From Pseudomonas sp. LS44 (GTDB lineage Bacteria > Pseudomonadota > Gammaproteobacteria > Pseudomonadales > Pseudomonadaceae), in contig NZ_CP102830.1 of NCBI RefSeq assembly GCF_024730785.1, positions 3,696,001 to 3,760,000 of the forward strand: a stretch of DNA of 64,000 bases, read 5' to 3'. Made by a program: the position numbers and the translations under genes. The notes beneath the pieces were generated by a model, which made no database searches, was not told where the DNA came from, and saw only the letters and a program-made list of their open reading frames with translations. Each line of letters begins with the position of its first letter. Within the stretch, counting starts at the first letter, position 1. Positions 39,832 to 49,612 of this stretch are shown here, in pieces.

Positions 39832-41112
39832 ATGTCCACGCCACGTTTGTCCACGCCACAACCCATCCGCTACGCCACGGCCTGCCACGACGGCCGCATC
39901 AATCTCGAACAGCAACGCAAACGCGCCAAGGAACTGCTGCGCCAACTGAAGGCCGCCGACCCGCAGGCTTGGCAGGCGATGCGCACGCATAGCCTGGCCA
40001 GCACACCGGCTGAGGTGCGCCTGGCCGATGCGCAATGCCTGATCGCCCGCGAACTGGGGTTCGCCAGTTGGCCGAAGCTCAAGGCGCACCTCGACGCGGT
40101 CGCCTTCGCCGCCCGCCAGCCGAATTTCCGCGCCGACGATGAAGCCGCCACGCTGCACCTGCGCTGCGGCAACGACATCAGCCATACGCTGCGCCTGGCC
40201 GGTTTTCAGGGCGAGTTCCACAGCTTCATCGATCCGCTGGTGATGGGCCCGGTGCCGGACTTGCCATTGCCCGAGTACCTCGCGGTGCGCAGCGAATTTG
40301 TCGCCGCGACCTTCGCCATGAACGCCAGCGACGTGCTCGCCGGTTCGCAGCGCGAATACGCCTTGCTCGAGCGCCTGCACGAGTATTCGCGGGTGGTGCT
40401 GTGGTGCGAGGCCGATGCCTACGACCAGTTGTTTCTGATCCGCGTCCTCGCCGGGGCGCAGCAACTGCCGGAGCGTTTTGAACTGATCGAAATCGACCGC
40501 GTACCAGGAGTCGAGCGCTTTATCGGCATCGGCCAACTGGCGCCCGATCTACTGGCTTGGCTGTGGCCGCAACGCCGCGTGTTGGGCACCGCCGCCATCA
40601 GCCTGGCGCGCCAGGCATGGAGCGCCTACAGCAGCGCCGATCCACGCGTCTGGGCGGAATTGGCTCAGGCCGAGACACCGGCGCTGCCGTTGCTCGGCCC
40701 GGCCTTGCGGCGCCAGCTGCAGGAGTTGCCGGGCATCCATGACGGTCTGTCGTTGACCGAGCGACTCAGCCTGGGTCTGGTCGCCGAACGGGAACAGCCG
40801 ACCTTCGGCCTGGTATTCGCCCAACTGATGAGCCGCGCGGAGCCGCTGCCTTATCTCGGCGACATGATGTTCCATGCGCTGCTACGCCCGCTGCTCGACT
40901 CAGCGACGCCCCTACTGCGCGAAGAGCACCCCGAACTGCCCTGGCCGAAGCGCCCTCTGCAACTCACCGAGCTGGGTCGTGAGGTGCTGGCGGGGCGGCG
41001 GTATTGGCTGGACTGTGATGCGCCCGAACGCTGGGTCGGCGGCGTGCGTTTGCGCGCCGGTGAGCCGCATTGGTGTATCGACGACCAAATGAGACCGATG
41101 CTGCGCGGTTGA
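39832..41112 (+). CDS. DUF1835-domain protein
   Basis: A 426-residue cytoplasmic protein. Residues 20-95 form the small helical module (RAKELLRQLKAAD...ARELGFASWPKLKAHL) often fused to other domains; residues 100-225 are the DUF1835 domain (LHLRCGNDISHTLRLAGFQGEF...WCEADAYDQLFLIRVLA); residues 235-426 are a helical C-terminal part as in DUF1835/DUF3658 proteins. No function is established. It is divergent from fdnG, 250 bases away. Confidence 0.82.
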   Translation: MSTPRLSTPQPIRYATACHDGRINLEQQRKRAKELLRQLKAADPQAWQAMRTHSLASTPAEVRLADAQCLIARELGFASWPKLKAHLDAVAFAARQPNFRADDEAATLHLRCGNDISHTLRLAGFQGEFHSFIDPLVMGPVPDLPLPEYLAVRSEFVAATFAMNASDVLAGSQREYALLERLHEYSRVVLWCEADAYDQLFLIRVLAGAQQLPERFELIEIDRVPGVERFIGIGQLAPDLLAWLWPQRRVLGTAAISLARQAWSAYSSADPRVWAELAQAETPALPLLGPALRRQLQELPGIHDGLSLTERLSLGLVAEREQPTFGLVFAQLMSRAEPLPYLGDMMFHALLRPLLDSATPLLREEHPELPWPKRPLQLTELGREVLAGRRYWLDCDAPERWVGGVRLRAGEPHWCIDDQMRPMLRG

Positions 41113-41137
41113 TCCCACTCAACGAGCTTAGGCTTTC

Positions 41138-41388
41138 GTAGGAGCGAATTCATTGGCTATGTCCCAGCTACGTGTTGAGACGTGCAGGCCCGCCAGGTGA
41201 TGCCTGCGACGATGATTCGTAGGGTGGGTTAGCCGAAGGACCGGACTGGACGCCAGTGTTCCGAGTCGTGCCGCTGGTGGGTTACGCCGCTACGCGGCTA
41301 ACCCACCCTACAAAAGCTTCGGCTTTCGTAGGAGCGAATTAATTCGCGAAATGGCCCGGCCCTATTCGCGGATAAATCCGCGCCGACA
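41138..41388. repeat. Nested REP region
   Basis: The 359-base gap between the DUF1835 and YdcZ-type genes is almost all repeat. A half REP (41138-41154, GTAGGAGCGAATTCATT) is followed by an inverted pair GTAGGGTGGGTTAGCC (41219-41234) and its exact complement (41296-41311), then a REP with decayed partner (41328-41350 and 41364-41388). The bases GGCTTTCGTAGGAGCGAATT occur twice (41131-41150 and 41321-41340), as if a REP were split by insertion of the middle element. No gene is seen. Confidence 0.7.
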
Positions 41389-41471
41389 CAACACCGCCAG
41401 CCCACGGCTCGCTCGACTGACCCGACGAATCAATTGCCGGCATAATCTTGCCTCCCGTCTGGAGATCGCTC

Positions 41472-41921
41472 ATGCCCACTATTGCTTGGTGGTTGCTTGC
41501 CCTGCCCCTCATCGCTGGCGCCTGCCTACCGCTGCAAGCCGGTATCAATGGTCAGCTGGCCAGGCAGGTGTCCAGCGTGCTGGCCGCCGGGCTGATTTCC
41601 TTCACCGTCGGCAGCCTGGCCCTGCTGCTGCTGGTCCTCTGGCAACGGGAAATTCCGGGCCTCGACGTGCTGCGCGGGGTCAGATGGTGGCAATGGTGCG
41701 GCGGCTTTCTCGGTGTGTTCTTCATCGTCACCGCGGCCTATGCCGGGACGCGGGTCGGCGCGCTGTTGTTCATGGCACTGGTGATCGCCGGCCAGTTGGG
41801 CATGGCGCTGCTGCTCGACCACTTCGGCTGGGCCGGTTTCCGCGAGGCGCCGATCAGCCTCGGCAAGCTGCTCGGCGTGCTGGCGATCATCGCGGGTATC
41901 TGGCTGATTCGTCGCGGCTGA
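41472..41921 (+). CDS. DMT-family membrane protein, DUF606/YdcZ type
   Basis: A 149-residue, half-sized DMT transporter with five hydrophobic helices. The start WWLLALPLIAGACLPLQAGINGQLAR is typical of the DUF606 group, and ITAAYAGTRVGA-like VTAAYAGTRVGALLFMALVIAGQLGMALLLDHFGW is the conserved core. Members probably work as dimers; substrates are unknown. GGAG precedes the ATG at 41472, and an in-frame start 24 bases upstream is less likely. Confidence 0.88.
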   Translation: MPTIAWWLLALPLIAGACLPLQAGINGQLARQVSSVLAAGLISFTVGSLALLLLVLWQREIPGLDVLRGVRWWQWCGGFLGVFFIVTAAYAGTRVGALLFMALVIAGQLGMALLLDHFGWAGFREAPISLGKLLGVLAIIAGIWLIRRG

Positions 41922-41958
41922 CGAGAAAGGGGCCCGAATGGACCCCTTGGCATAGCAC

Positions 41959-43653
41959 TTACATGAATATGCCGGCGAGCGGCAAGATCGGCCCCCAGAA
42001 CAAGCATTTATGGTCGTCATTGAAATCCGACAACAACACGCTGGAGTACACCATCTTGGCCTTGCCCGGTTCCAGCATCATCACCCCCTCGCGCTCCAGG
42101 CCCAGCACGCCGTTGCTGAATGCCTTCCAGTTCGGCAAGCCCGAGCCGTTGGGGTTGCCGCCGCGGATGAAGTTGGCCCAGTAGGCGGTCATCCGCCCGG
42201 ACAGTTCGAGTTGCTTTACCGACATGTTGGTCAGGTAGTAGCCAATCGGGCTCTGCCGGTTGAACAAGTAGGCCAGTTCGTCGGCATGGCTGGAGCCACG
42301 GGTGTCGTTGGAGATCGCCACCGAGGCCGGGCCGAGCGCCGGCTCGGAGTTCGGGTCGATGAACTCGTAGCCGTACACCTGGGTGTAGCGCATCAAGTCC
42401 TGGCGCAGACTCTGAGTCGCACAGGCGAAGGTGGCGTCGGTGAGCAATGCGTTGGCCGCCAGGGCTGGCGAGCCGTAGCCGATCACCGGGTAGGTGGCAC
42501 GCATGCCAACCCAGGTAACGCTCGGTGCCAGCGACTGCAGGATGGTGTTGTACTGGTCACTGGTCAAACGCTGGTTATTGACGAACTCGGTGATGCCTAT
42601 CGGCCCCTTGACCTCTCCCTGATTGGAGCCAATCAGGACTGGCACGCGATGAAAGTTGCCCTGGCGGATCAGCTTGCGCGGGAAGTCACCGAGCACTACA
42701 CCATCGACGGTCGGCGCCCACGGCAGATCGGTCTCGATAGCACGCTGCAGCGCGCTGAAGGCGAACTGGCTGTTCTGGCCGATCTCGGCACCGCTCTTGC
42801 CACGCATACAGGCGACCTGTGTCGGGCCACTCGGGCAGCCGTTCTGGGCGGCGAAGTCGCCACCCTTGCTTAGCGAGGTGCTCATACTGTGCACCGAGCC
42901 CTCGCCCTGCTCGCCGAGCGCCAGCACGCTCTGTGCAATGGCGCGGTGGAACAGCCCGGCAGCCTTCGGCGAGGTGAGCAGCGACATGACACTGATGGCG
43001 CCCGCCGACTCGCCGGCGATGGTCACGTTGCCGGGGTTGCCGCCGAACGCCGCGACATTGCGCTTGACCCATTGCAGCGCGGCGATCTGGTCCTGCAGGC
43101 CGTAGTTGCCGGTGGACTGATCCGCCGCCTCGCTGCGCAGGCCATCCAGGGCCAGGAAGCCCATGGCGCCCATGCGATAGTTGGTCGACACCACCACCAC
43201 GTTGTGTTGGTTGGCGTATTCGGTGGCGTCGTAGTTGCGCGCCGAACCGACCTGGAAGCCGCCACCGTGGATCCACACCATTACCGGCAGCTTGGACGAC
43301 GCCGTGGCGTTGGTCGGGCTGGTAACGTGGAGAACCAGGCAGTCCTCTTCGCCGAGCGATGGCGAGACTTCCGAACCGCCCTGCACGCAGATCTTGCCCG
43401 CGCCAACCGCCTGCAACACGCCACCCCATGGCGCGGCCGGCTGCGGCGCCTTCCAGCGCAGCGCACCGAGCGGCGGCTCGGCGAATGGGATATTGCGGAA
43501 CAGCCGGGCGTTGTTGACCACGGCACCCTCGACCCAGCCGCTGTCGATCTTCACCTGCGGCCCGGCCTGCACGGCACTCGCGGCGCCGCAGAGCAGTAGT
43601 CCGGCAAGCACGGCATAGAGCCGGAGCGGCCGTTGAACAAGCAGATTATTCAT
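41959..43653 (-). CDS. Type-B carboxylesterase, secreted
   Basis: A 564-residue carboxylesterase/lipase family protein with a Sec signal peptide ending AVQA near residue 30. The oxyanion-hole motif is WIHGGGFQVGSA and the nucleophile Ser216 lies in GESAGA; NYGLQDQIAALQWV is a family mark. The acid and histidine are expected in the C-terminal third (SSHADELAYLF contains the likely His). Natural substrate unknown. The ATG at 43653 begins the signal; the frame is open further upstream but the extra residues are low-complexity. Confidence 0.9.
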   Translation of the reverse strand: MNNLLVQRPLRLYAVLAGLLLCGAASAVQAGPQVKIDSGWVEGAVVNNARLFRNIPFAEPPLGALRWKAPQPAAPWGGVLQAVGAGKICVQGGSEVSPSLGEEDCLVLHVTSPTNATASSKLPVMVWIHGGGFQVGSARNYDATEYANQHNVVVVSTNYRMGAMGFLALDGLRSEAADQSTGNYGLQDQIAALQWVKRNVAAFGGNPGNVTIAGESAGAISVMSLLTSPKAAGLFHRAIAQSVLALGEQGEGSVHSMSTSLSKGGDFAAQNGCPSGPTQVACMRGKSGAEIGQNSQFAFSALQRAIETDLPWAPTVDGVVLGDFPRKLIRQGNFHRVPVLIGSNQGEVKGPIGITEFVNNQRLTSDQYNTILQSLAPSVTWVGMRATYPVIGYGSPALAANALLTDATFACATQSLRQDLMRYTQVYGYEFIDPNSEPALGPASVAISNDTRGSSHADELAYLFNRQSPIGYYLTNMSVKQLELSGRMTAYWANFIRGGNPNGSGLPNWKAFSNGVLGLEREGVMMLEPGKAKMVYSSVLLSDFNDDHKCLFWGPILPLAGIFM

Positions 43654-43885
43654 GCCTTCACCCTGAGTTTTTGTTGTTGTCGGCGGCGGGGCCGCCCGAT
43701 GTGCGAGGGGGCTGCCGACTCCCAAGCGGGAGCGCAGTAAAGGCGCGGGTCAGCGGGGCTGTCGATGCCCCCTACGGGTAGGCGGCAATCGGCCAGATGC
43801 CCAAGGGGCGGGCGCTCCAGCCCATGTCAGAAGGCGTGGCTGCGACCCCGGCCGGGCCGCCGCCTACCTATCAGGGTGGGGCGGA

Positions 43886-45817
43886 TCAGAGGCGGAAGCT
43901 GCCCATCTGCCGCGTCAGATCGTCGGCCAGGGCGCGCAGCGTCTGGCAATCGACGCGGCAGCGTTCGGTGTCGGCGGAGGTGGCGTGCGCCAGGTCGGCG
44001 ATGCCCTGCACGTTACGGTTGATCTCTTCGGTCACCGACGACTGCTCCTCGGTGGCCGTGGCGACCTGGGTGTTCATGTCGCTGATGCGCTCGACCTGTT
44101 CGGTGATCGCGCCCAGTGACACGCCGGTGCGCTGGGTGGCTTCGACGCCGGTGCCGGTGGCCGCCTGGCCGGCTTGCATGGAATGCACCGCGCTGTCGGC
44201 GCCGCTCTTCAGGCGTTCGATCATCTGCTGGATTTCACCGGTCGAGTCCTGGGTGCGGCTGGCCAGGGTACGCACCTCGTCGGCGACCACCGCGAAGCCG
44301 CGCCCCAACTCGCCGGCGCGCGCCGCTTCGATCGCGGCGTTGAGGGCGAGCAGATTGGTCTGCTCGGAAATGCCGCGAATCACCGACAGCACCTGGTCGA
44401 TCGACGCCACTTCATGGGCCAGTTCGCCGACCGCCACCGAGGCGTGGCCGATCTCGCCGGACATCTTCTCGATATGCGCGATCGAGCTGCCGACCACCTG
44501 ACGGGCCTGCAACGCTTCACTGCGCGCGTTGTGTGAGGCCTGCGCGGCATCACTGGCGTTGCGTGCGATCTCCTGCACGGTGAGGCCCATCTCGTGCACC
44601 GCGGTGGCGACCATGTCGGTCATCTCGCGCTGCCGACCGGCGCGACCGGCGGTGTTTTCCACCACTTCGGCGACCTGGCCGACCGAGCCGCGCAGGCGTT
44701 GGCTGGTGGCCAGCACTTCGCCGATCAGGCTGCGCTGGCTTTCCAGGAAGCGGTTGAAGCCGCGCGCCAGATCGCCCAGCTCGTCGGCCCGCGACTCGTC
44801 GAGACGGCGGGTCAGGTCGCCGCCACCGCCGCCGATTTCCACCAGCGCCGCGGTGACCTGCTGCAGCGGGCGCACCAAGCCACGCGCCAGCAGCGCCACC
44901 AGACCGAGCACCAGCAGCGCCACGGCCAGACCGATCAAGCCGCTGCTGAGCATGGCCTGACGCGCCTCGGCGTAGATTTCCGCCTCCGGTACTTCGCTGA
45001 CCAGACGCCAGCCGAGGCTCTTCAGCTCGCGCGACACCACCAGATACGTCTCGCCATCACGCTGGAAGCGCAGCGCCTTGCCGGCACCGCCAAGCAGTTC
45101 GCCGGCGACGTCGCCCCCCAGCAGGTCGGTCAGATTGCGGCGGTTGTTCAGCTCGGCCTGCGGATGGATCTTCACCTGGCCGCCGTCGTCGACCAGATAG
45201 ATACGCCCACGCTCACCGAACTGGAAATTGCGTACCAGATCGGACATCGCCTGCATGCCGAAACCCAGCCCGGCCACGCCGAGGTCCTTGCCGTCCTGGC
45301 GAATGCGCACGTTGATGAACAGGCTCGGCACGTTGTTCGACTTGTCGATGTCGAACGACAGCTCGCGCTCCTTGCCGCTGTCGAGGAAGCCATAGAACCA
45401 GGCGTCGTCGGCCTTGCCGCGCTGCAGCGTGCGGTCGAACTTCTGATCGGTGTAGTAGTGACCGCTGTCCAGCGCGACGATGAAGGTGGTCAGCGCCTGA
45501 TGCTGGCTGCGCAGCGCGTTGAGGTAGCGCTGGAAGTCGGGTTGTCGTGCCGGGTCTTCGCCACTGGCCAGCCAGTCGCCGACCAGGCTGTTGCCGGCAA
45601 TGTCCGCCGCCGCCGTCAGCGGCGCGGCGAGAATGCGCTCGAGGTCGTTGCCGATCGCCTCGACGCTGGCCGGCAGCGCATTGTCGACCAGCGCCCGTTC
45701 AGCCAGCCGGTTGACCACCCAGCCGTACACGCCAATGACGATAAGAATGCTGACCAGCAGGGCCGCGCCCATGCTGAGGGTGAGTTGCCACTGGATACTG
45801 CGTTGCCAGATTCGCAT
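43886..45817 (-). CDS. Methyl-accepting chemotaxis protein with Cache-type sensor
   Basis: A 643-residue transmembrane chemoreceptor. TM1 is about residues 12-34 and TM2 about 290-312; the periplasmic domain between them (255 residues) looks like a double Cache domain ([26 protein letters not shown]). A HAMP domain follows (about 313-365), then the signalling helices with the hairpin tip [37 protein letters not shown]. The ligand is not predictable. The ATG at 45817 puts TM1 at the N-terminus. Two TTGTATACAA palindromes upstream suggest control by a GntR-type regulator. Confidence 0.93.
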   Translation of the reverse strand: MRIWQRSIQWQLTLSMGAALLVSILIVIGVYGWVVNRLAERALVDNALPASVEAIGNDLERILAAPLTAAADIAGNSLVGDWLASGEDPARQPDFQRYLNALRSQHQALTTFIVALDSGHYYTDQKFDRTLQRGKADDAWFYGFLDSGKERELSFDIDKSNNVPSLFINVRIRQDGKDLGVAGLGFGMQAMSDLVRNFQFGERGRIYLVDDGGQVKIHPQAELNNRRNLTDLLGGDVAGELLGGAGKALRFQRDGETYLVVSRELKSLGWRLVSEVPEAEIYAEARQAMLSSGLIGLAVALLVLGLVALLARGLVRPLQQVTAALVEIGGGGGDLTRRLDESRADELGDLARGFNRFLESQRSLIGEVLATSQRLRGSVGQVAEVVENTAGRAGRQREMTDMVATAVHEMGLTVQEIARNASDAAQASHNARSEALQARQVVGSSIAHIEKMSGEIGHASVAVGELAHEVASIDQVLSVIRGISEQTNLLALNAAIEAARAGELGRGFAVVADEVRTLASRTQDSTGEIQQMIERLKSGADSAVHSMQAGQAATGTGVEATQRTGVSLGAITEQVERISDMNTQVATATEEQSSVTEEINRNVQGIADLAHATSADTERCRVDCQTLRALADDLTRQMGSFRL

Positions 45818-45842
45818 GGTCCACCTGAGGAAGAGAAAGGAG

Positions 45843-45924
45843 TTGTATACAAAGCTGCGCACCCGCGCGCCATGCCGCTATATCGACCAACGCAGCAGTG
45901 AACTTAATATTTTGTATACAAAAT
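45843..45924. promoter_or_regulatory. Paired TTGTATACAA palindromes upstream of the chemoreceptor
   Basis: TTGTATACAA occurs at 45843-45852, and inside the perfect 16-base palindrome ATTTTGTATACAAAAT at 45909-45924; centres are 69 bases apart, 26 and 92 bases from the chemoreceptor ATG. Such TTGTATACAA sites are typical of GntR-family operators. The rest of the 353-base gap to the CBS gene (45818-46170) shows no gene. Confidence 0.6.
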
Positions 45925-46170
45925 CTTTACCCGGCACCGGGAAGCGGTTTCATTTGTGGTCACGTGCCTTTGGAAAGGCGAAGTACCAATCATCTGTTGC
46001 ATGGTTCGTCCCAGCGCTTCTTGGATGCAGTGAGGTGTGCGTGCGCGGGCTGCACCACGTCAATGAAGTTTTCAATCAGCCCGATACAAATCTCCGTTTG
46101 GCCGTTGGCCGCCGTCTTGTTCGATCCTTGCCGTCACTGAGCTGACCGCACGATCGAACAAGGGGATTGC

Positions 46171-46647
46171 ATGAAAACCGTGGCACAGATTCTCCAGGCC
46201 AAAACGCACCAGAACGTCCATGCCATCGCTCCCAGCTCAACCGTGCTGGAAGCGCTGCAGGTCATGGCCGAGCATAATGTCGGGGCGCTGCTGGTGCTCG
46301 ACGAGGGCCAGTTGCTGGGCATCGTCAGCGAACGCGATTACGCCCGCAAAGGCGTGCTCCGGGGCCGCTCGTCCATCGGCACCCTGGTCAGCGAGATCAT
46401 GAGCGTGCCGGTGATCACGGTGGCCCCCCGGCAGAGCATCCGCGAGTGCATGACGCTGATGACCGATCGCCACCTGCGCCACCTGCCGGTGGTGGATGAC
46501 GGCGAACTGCTCGGGCTGCTGTCGATCGGTGACCTGATCAAGGAGACCCTGGCCGAGCAGGATGGCCTGATCCAGCATCTGGAGCAGTACATTCGCGGGG
46601 AGATAGCGGTTTCGGTTGGAGCCGGGCAATACAGTCCTGGGACATAG
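46171..46647 (+). CDS. CBS-domain-pair protein
   Basis: A 158-residue cytoplasmic protein made of two CBS motifs (about residues 8-62 and 75-128: VGALLVLDEGQLLGIVSERDYARK and LRHLPVVDDGELLGLLSIGDLIKE). Stand-alone CBS pairs bind adenine nucleotides and regulate partners that are not identifiable here. AAGGGGA precedes the ATG. The C-terminus (residues 129-158) is a short helix and tail. Confidence 0.9.
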   Translation: MKTVAQILQAKTHQNVHAIAPSSTVLEALQVMAEHNVGALLVLDEGQLLGIVSERDYARKGVLRGRSSIGTLVSEIMSVPVITVAPRQSIRECMTLMTDRHLRHLPVVDDGELLGLLSIGDLIKETLAEQDGLIQHLEQYIRGEIAVSVGAGQYSPGT

Positions 46648-46718
46648 CCTTTGGAAGACCCATCACGGATAAATCCGTTCCTACAAGGCTGCGTCCGCGC
46701 GGTTGTGGGGCTGGAGTC

Positions 46719-46797
46719 GTAGGAGCGAATTCATTCGCGATGACGTCACTGCGGCGCGCTCCATATCGCGAATGAATTCGCTCCTACAAGATCAGTC
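46719..46797. repeat. REP pair (REPIN), GTAG-GAGCGAATTC family
   Basis: Perfect 23-base inverted arms at 46719-46741 and 46775-46797, 33 bases apart. They open the 446-base gap between the CBS gene and pbpC, whose other content is a diguanylate-cyclase remnant. Confidence 0.85.
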
Positions 46798-46834
46798 GCG
46801 CCTGCATCATCCGGGTTACTTTCCCCTATGGCGG

Positions 46835-47081
46835 GAGTCGCAAGACACCCTGATCCGCACCCGCCTGGGCGGCTTCTACTACCTGCTCGCCTGGCTGCTG
46901 ACCTGAGGCTTTTCCAGCGCGCCGCAGGCGCAACCTGCCGCTGACCGCCAGCCTCGGCGTCGGCAGCTTCGATCCGCAGTGCGACGACAGCCCCGAGGCG
47001 CTCTTCAAGCGCGTCGACAACGCGCTGTATCAAGCCAAGGCCGAGGGCCGCGACCGCATCGTGCTGGCCGACTTCGCCTGA
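46835..47081 (+). pseudogene. Remnant of a membrane diguanylate cyclase
   Basis: Two pieces survive. Bases 46835-46906 encode ESQDTLIRTRLGGFYYLLAWLLT then a stop, which looks like the first helix of a membrane sensor. Bases 46929-47081, in another frame, encode the end of a GGDEF domain: LTASLGVGSFDPQ, then ALFKRVDNALYQAKAEGRDRI and a stop. The middle, including the GGDEF signature itself, is gone, so it cannot make c-di-GMP. The GGDEF assignment is firm; the link between the two pieces is inferred. Confidence 0.75.
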
Positions 47082-47093
47082 CCGCCGACGCGT

Positions 47094-49454
47094 TCAATCG
47101 ACTACGCGGAATTCGACCCGGGCGGTCGCGCCGCTCTGGTCGAGCAAGCTGAGTTGATAGCTGCCCAGCCCCTTGAGCGTGCGACTGAGGCTCTCGCCCG
47201 GCTGGGTCTCGCCGACCGGCACCCCGTTGAGGAACCACCAGCGCTGCCCGCTGCCGCCCAGCGCGGAGAGCTGCAGGCGTAATGGCTCGGTGTTCGACGC
47301 CGGCCGGCGCAATTGATCGCCCGCGCGAATGCCGACGATCGACAACGGCGTGGCGACCGGCCCCGCGTGCGCCGGGCAGTTGGGATCGAGCGCCGGCAAG
47401 CGCGCGATGCGGCGTTCGCGACGCGGCAACCAGGGCTCCAGCGCATCCGGCCAGAACGCCAGTTCCTGGGCGCTGGCGCCGGCACAGCTAGCGTCGACCC
47501 GCAAACCCCGGGGGCTCAACCAAACCGTCTGCGCCAAACCCAAACCGAGCGGCTGATCGGCCGCCGGCAGCGTAGGCGGCACGGTGCCATCGAGCGTCCA
47601 GGCGAAGCGCTGGCGCCGGCAATTGGTGTCGTCCTTGGCCAGCGGCTGACCCAGTGGCCAACAGATCGCCGCTACGCCGATGCTCGCCGGCACCGCTTCG
47701 ACCGGTGCCGCGATACCGCGCTGACCGTCGCGATTGACCAGCAAATCGTGCACCTGCAACAGCAGCGGCGCCGCCGACGCCAGACCGAACTGCTCGGGCA
47801 CCGGCGTACCATCCGGGCGACCGATCCACACGCCGATCAGATAACGCGGCCCGACGCCCAGCGCCCAGGCATCGCGAAAGCCGTAACTGGTGCCGGTCTT
47901 CCAGGCCAGGCTCGGCCGCTGCACCAACTGCGCCCGTGGATCGCGGTCCGGCCGCGCCTGGCCACTGAGAATGCGCCGCACGATCCACGCCGCCCCGGGC
48001 GACAACAGACGCCGCTCGCGCAATTCATCCTGCGGCTGCAAGCGCGGCCGCGCCGCCATGCCGCCTCGCGCGAAGGCGCTGTAACCGGCCACTAACTCCT
48101 CCAGGCGACTGCCCGCGCCGCCGAGGATCAGCGCCAGATTCGGCTCGGCCAGCGGCGGCAGCGCGAGCGGCACCCCGGAATTGCGCAACTCGCCGGCAAA
48201 GCGCTTGGGCCCATAGGCTTCGAGCAACTGCACGGCGGGCAGATTGAGCGAAGTGGCCAACGCCTCGCTGGCCGACACCGGGCCACTGAAACCACTGGAA
48301 AAGTTGCCGGGCCGGTAATCGCCATAGCGGCGCGGGACGTCCTGCAGCAGCGACTCGGAATGGATCAAGCCGGCATCCAACGCCATGCCGTAGAGGAACG
48401 GCTTGAGCGTCGAACCCGGTGAGCGCAGCGCCTGGATCATGTCGACATGACCGAAGCGCTGCACATCGGCGATATCCACCGAGCCCAGGTAGGCGCGCAC
48501 CGCCATGCTCTGCGCCTCGACCACCAACAGCGCCGCCGAGGTATGCGGCGGCAAGCGCGAGCGCCAACCCAGCAGCAGATCTTCCAGGCGGCGCTGCAAC
48601 GCGGCATCCACCGTGGTGCGAATCAGCGGCGGGCTGCCGGGATGATTCAGCCGGCGCGCCAATAGCGGCGCCAGACGCGGCTCCTGACGCGGGGCGAGAA
48701 CCACCGGTTCCTCTAGCGCTTCATCGATCGCTGGACGTGGCCACACGGCGAATTCGGCGAGGCGGCGCAGCACTTTGTCGCGGGCGACTTGCGCCGCCTC
48801 CGGATGCCGATCCGGCCGTAACCGGCTCGGCGCCTGCGGCAACACCGCGAGCAGCGCCGCCTCGCTGCGGGTCAACTGACTCGGCGGCTTGCCCAGGTAG
48901 GCCCAACTGGCCGCCGCAATCCCCTGTAGCGTGCCGCCGTACGGCGCCCGATTGAGATACAGGGCGAGAATCTGCGCCTTGGAGAGATGCCATTCCAGCT
49001 GCGCGGTGCGCCACAACTGGCGCAGCTTGCCAGCCAGGGTGCGCGAGTGCGGATCGAGCAAGCGCGCCACCTGCATCGACAGCGTGCTGCCGCCGGACAC
49101 CACTCGCCCGCCACGCAGGTTCTGCCAGGCGGCGCGCGCCAGGGCCAACGGGTTGACGCCAGGGTGCTGGTAGAACCAGCGGTCTTCGTAGGTCAGCAGA
49201 GCCTGCAGGTAGTAGGGCGAAACTTCGCTGACCTCAACCGGATAGCGCCACACGCCATCCTGATCGGCGAAGCGCCACAGCGGCGTGCCATCTTCGGCGA
49301 GCACCACGCGGGCCAGATCGTCCGCCGGCAACGGCAGCGGAAACAAGCGGTCGGCGCTCCACAGCAGGCTCAGCAGCAGGATCGGTAGCCACAGCCAGGG
49401 CCGCCGCACCAGTCCATGCAGTGTCTGCGCCGCAAAATGCCGGAACCGCTTCAT
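47094..49454 (-). CDS. pbpC: Penicillin-binding protein 1C
   Basis: A bifunctional class A PBP of 786 residues. After one membrane helix (about 18-35) comes the glycosyltransferase domain (Glu90 in YEDRWFYQHPG; GGSTLSMQVARLL). The transpeptidase domain follows with Ser348 in GSTLK, SLN and KTGTSYGFRDAW, and the C-terminus (about 690-786) is the PBP1C-specific BiPBP_C domain. PbpC usually pairs with the bacterial alpha-2-macroglobulin YfhM; here that gene lies upstream on the same strand but 1.2 kb away. The ATG at 49454 is chosen to start the membrane anchor. Confidence 0.96.
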   Translation of the reverse strand: MKRFRHFAAQTLHGLVRRPWLWLPILLLSLLWSADRLFPLPLPADDLARVVLAEDGTPLWRFADQDGVWRYPVEVSEVSPYYLQALLTYEDRWFYQHPGVNPLALARAAWQNLRGGRVVSGGSTLSMQVARLLDPHSRTLAGKLRQLWRTAQLEWHLSKAQILALYLNRAPYGGTLQGIAAASWAYLGKPPSQLTRSEAALLAVLPQAPSRLRPDRHPEAAQVARDKVLRRLAEFAVWPRPAIDEALEEPVVLAPRQEPRLAPLLARRLNHPGSPPLIRTTVDAALQRRLEDLLLGWRSRLPPHTSAALLVVEAQSMAVRAYLGSVDIADVQRFGHVDMIQALRSPGSTLKPFLYGMALDAGLIHSESLLQDVPRRYGDYRPGNFSSGFSGPVSASEALATSLNLPAVQLLEAYGPKRFAGELRNSGVPLALPPLAEPNLALILGGAGSRLEELVAGYSAFARGGMAARPRLQPQDELRERRLLSPGAAWIVRRILSGQARPDRDPRAQLVQRPSLAWKTGTSYGFRDAWALGVGPRYLIGVWIGRPDGTPVPEQFGLASAAPLLLQVHDLLVNRDGQRGIAAPVEAVPASIGVAAICWPLGQPLAKDDTNCRRQRFAWTLDGTVPPTLPAADQPLGLGLAQTVWLSPRGLRVDASCAGASAQELAFWPDALEPWLPRRERRIARLPALDPNCPAHAGPVATPLSIVGIRAGDQLRRPASNTEPLRLQLSALGGSGQRWWFLNGVPVGETQPGESLSRTLKGLGSYQLSLLDQSGATARVEFRVVD

Positions 49455-49612
49455 ACCCCGCCTGCATACGGCGAAACGAAAGACACAAATTGGCCCCGAT
49501 GCCGAGACATAACCACTCCAATGAACTGCACTAGGGAACTCAGGGCGGCTGCGTAGGGCCCAACTGAAACCCACGCAACGCTCATGCAGCGACGAATTTA
49601 AGGATAGAAACG

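Noticed and set aside
39706..40536. Minus-strand frame of 276 codons over the DUF1835 gene
   Set aside because: No family similarity; the plus-strand gene has recognisable domains and a good start.
25257..46797. REP copies considered as a CRISPR-like array
   Set aside because: Copies are inverted pairs scattered over many kilobases with no regular spacers and no cas genes.
46929..47081. Short GGDEF-end frame considered as a functional small gene
   Set aside because: No start codon with a ribosome site and no active-site residues; only the C-terminal part of the domain remains.
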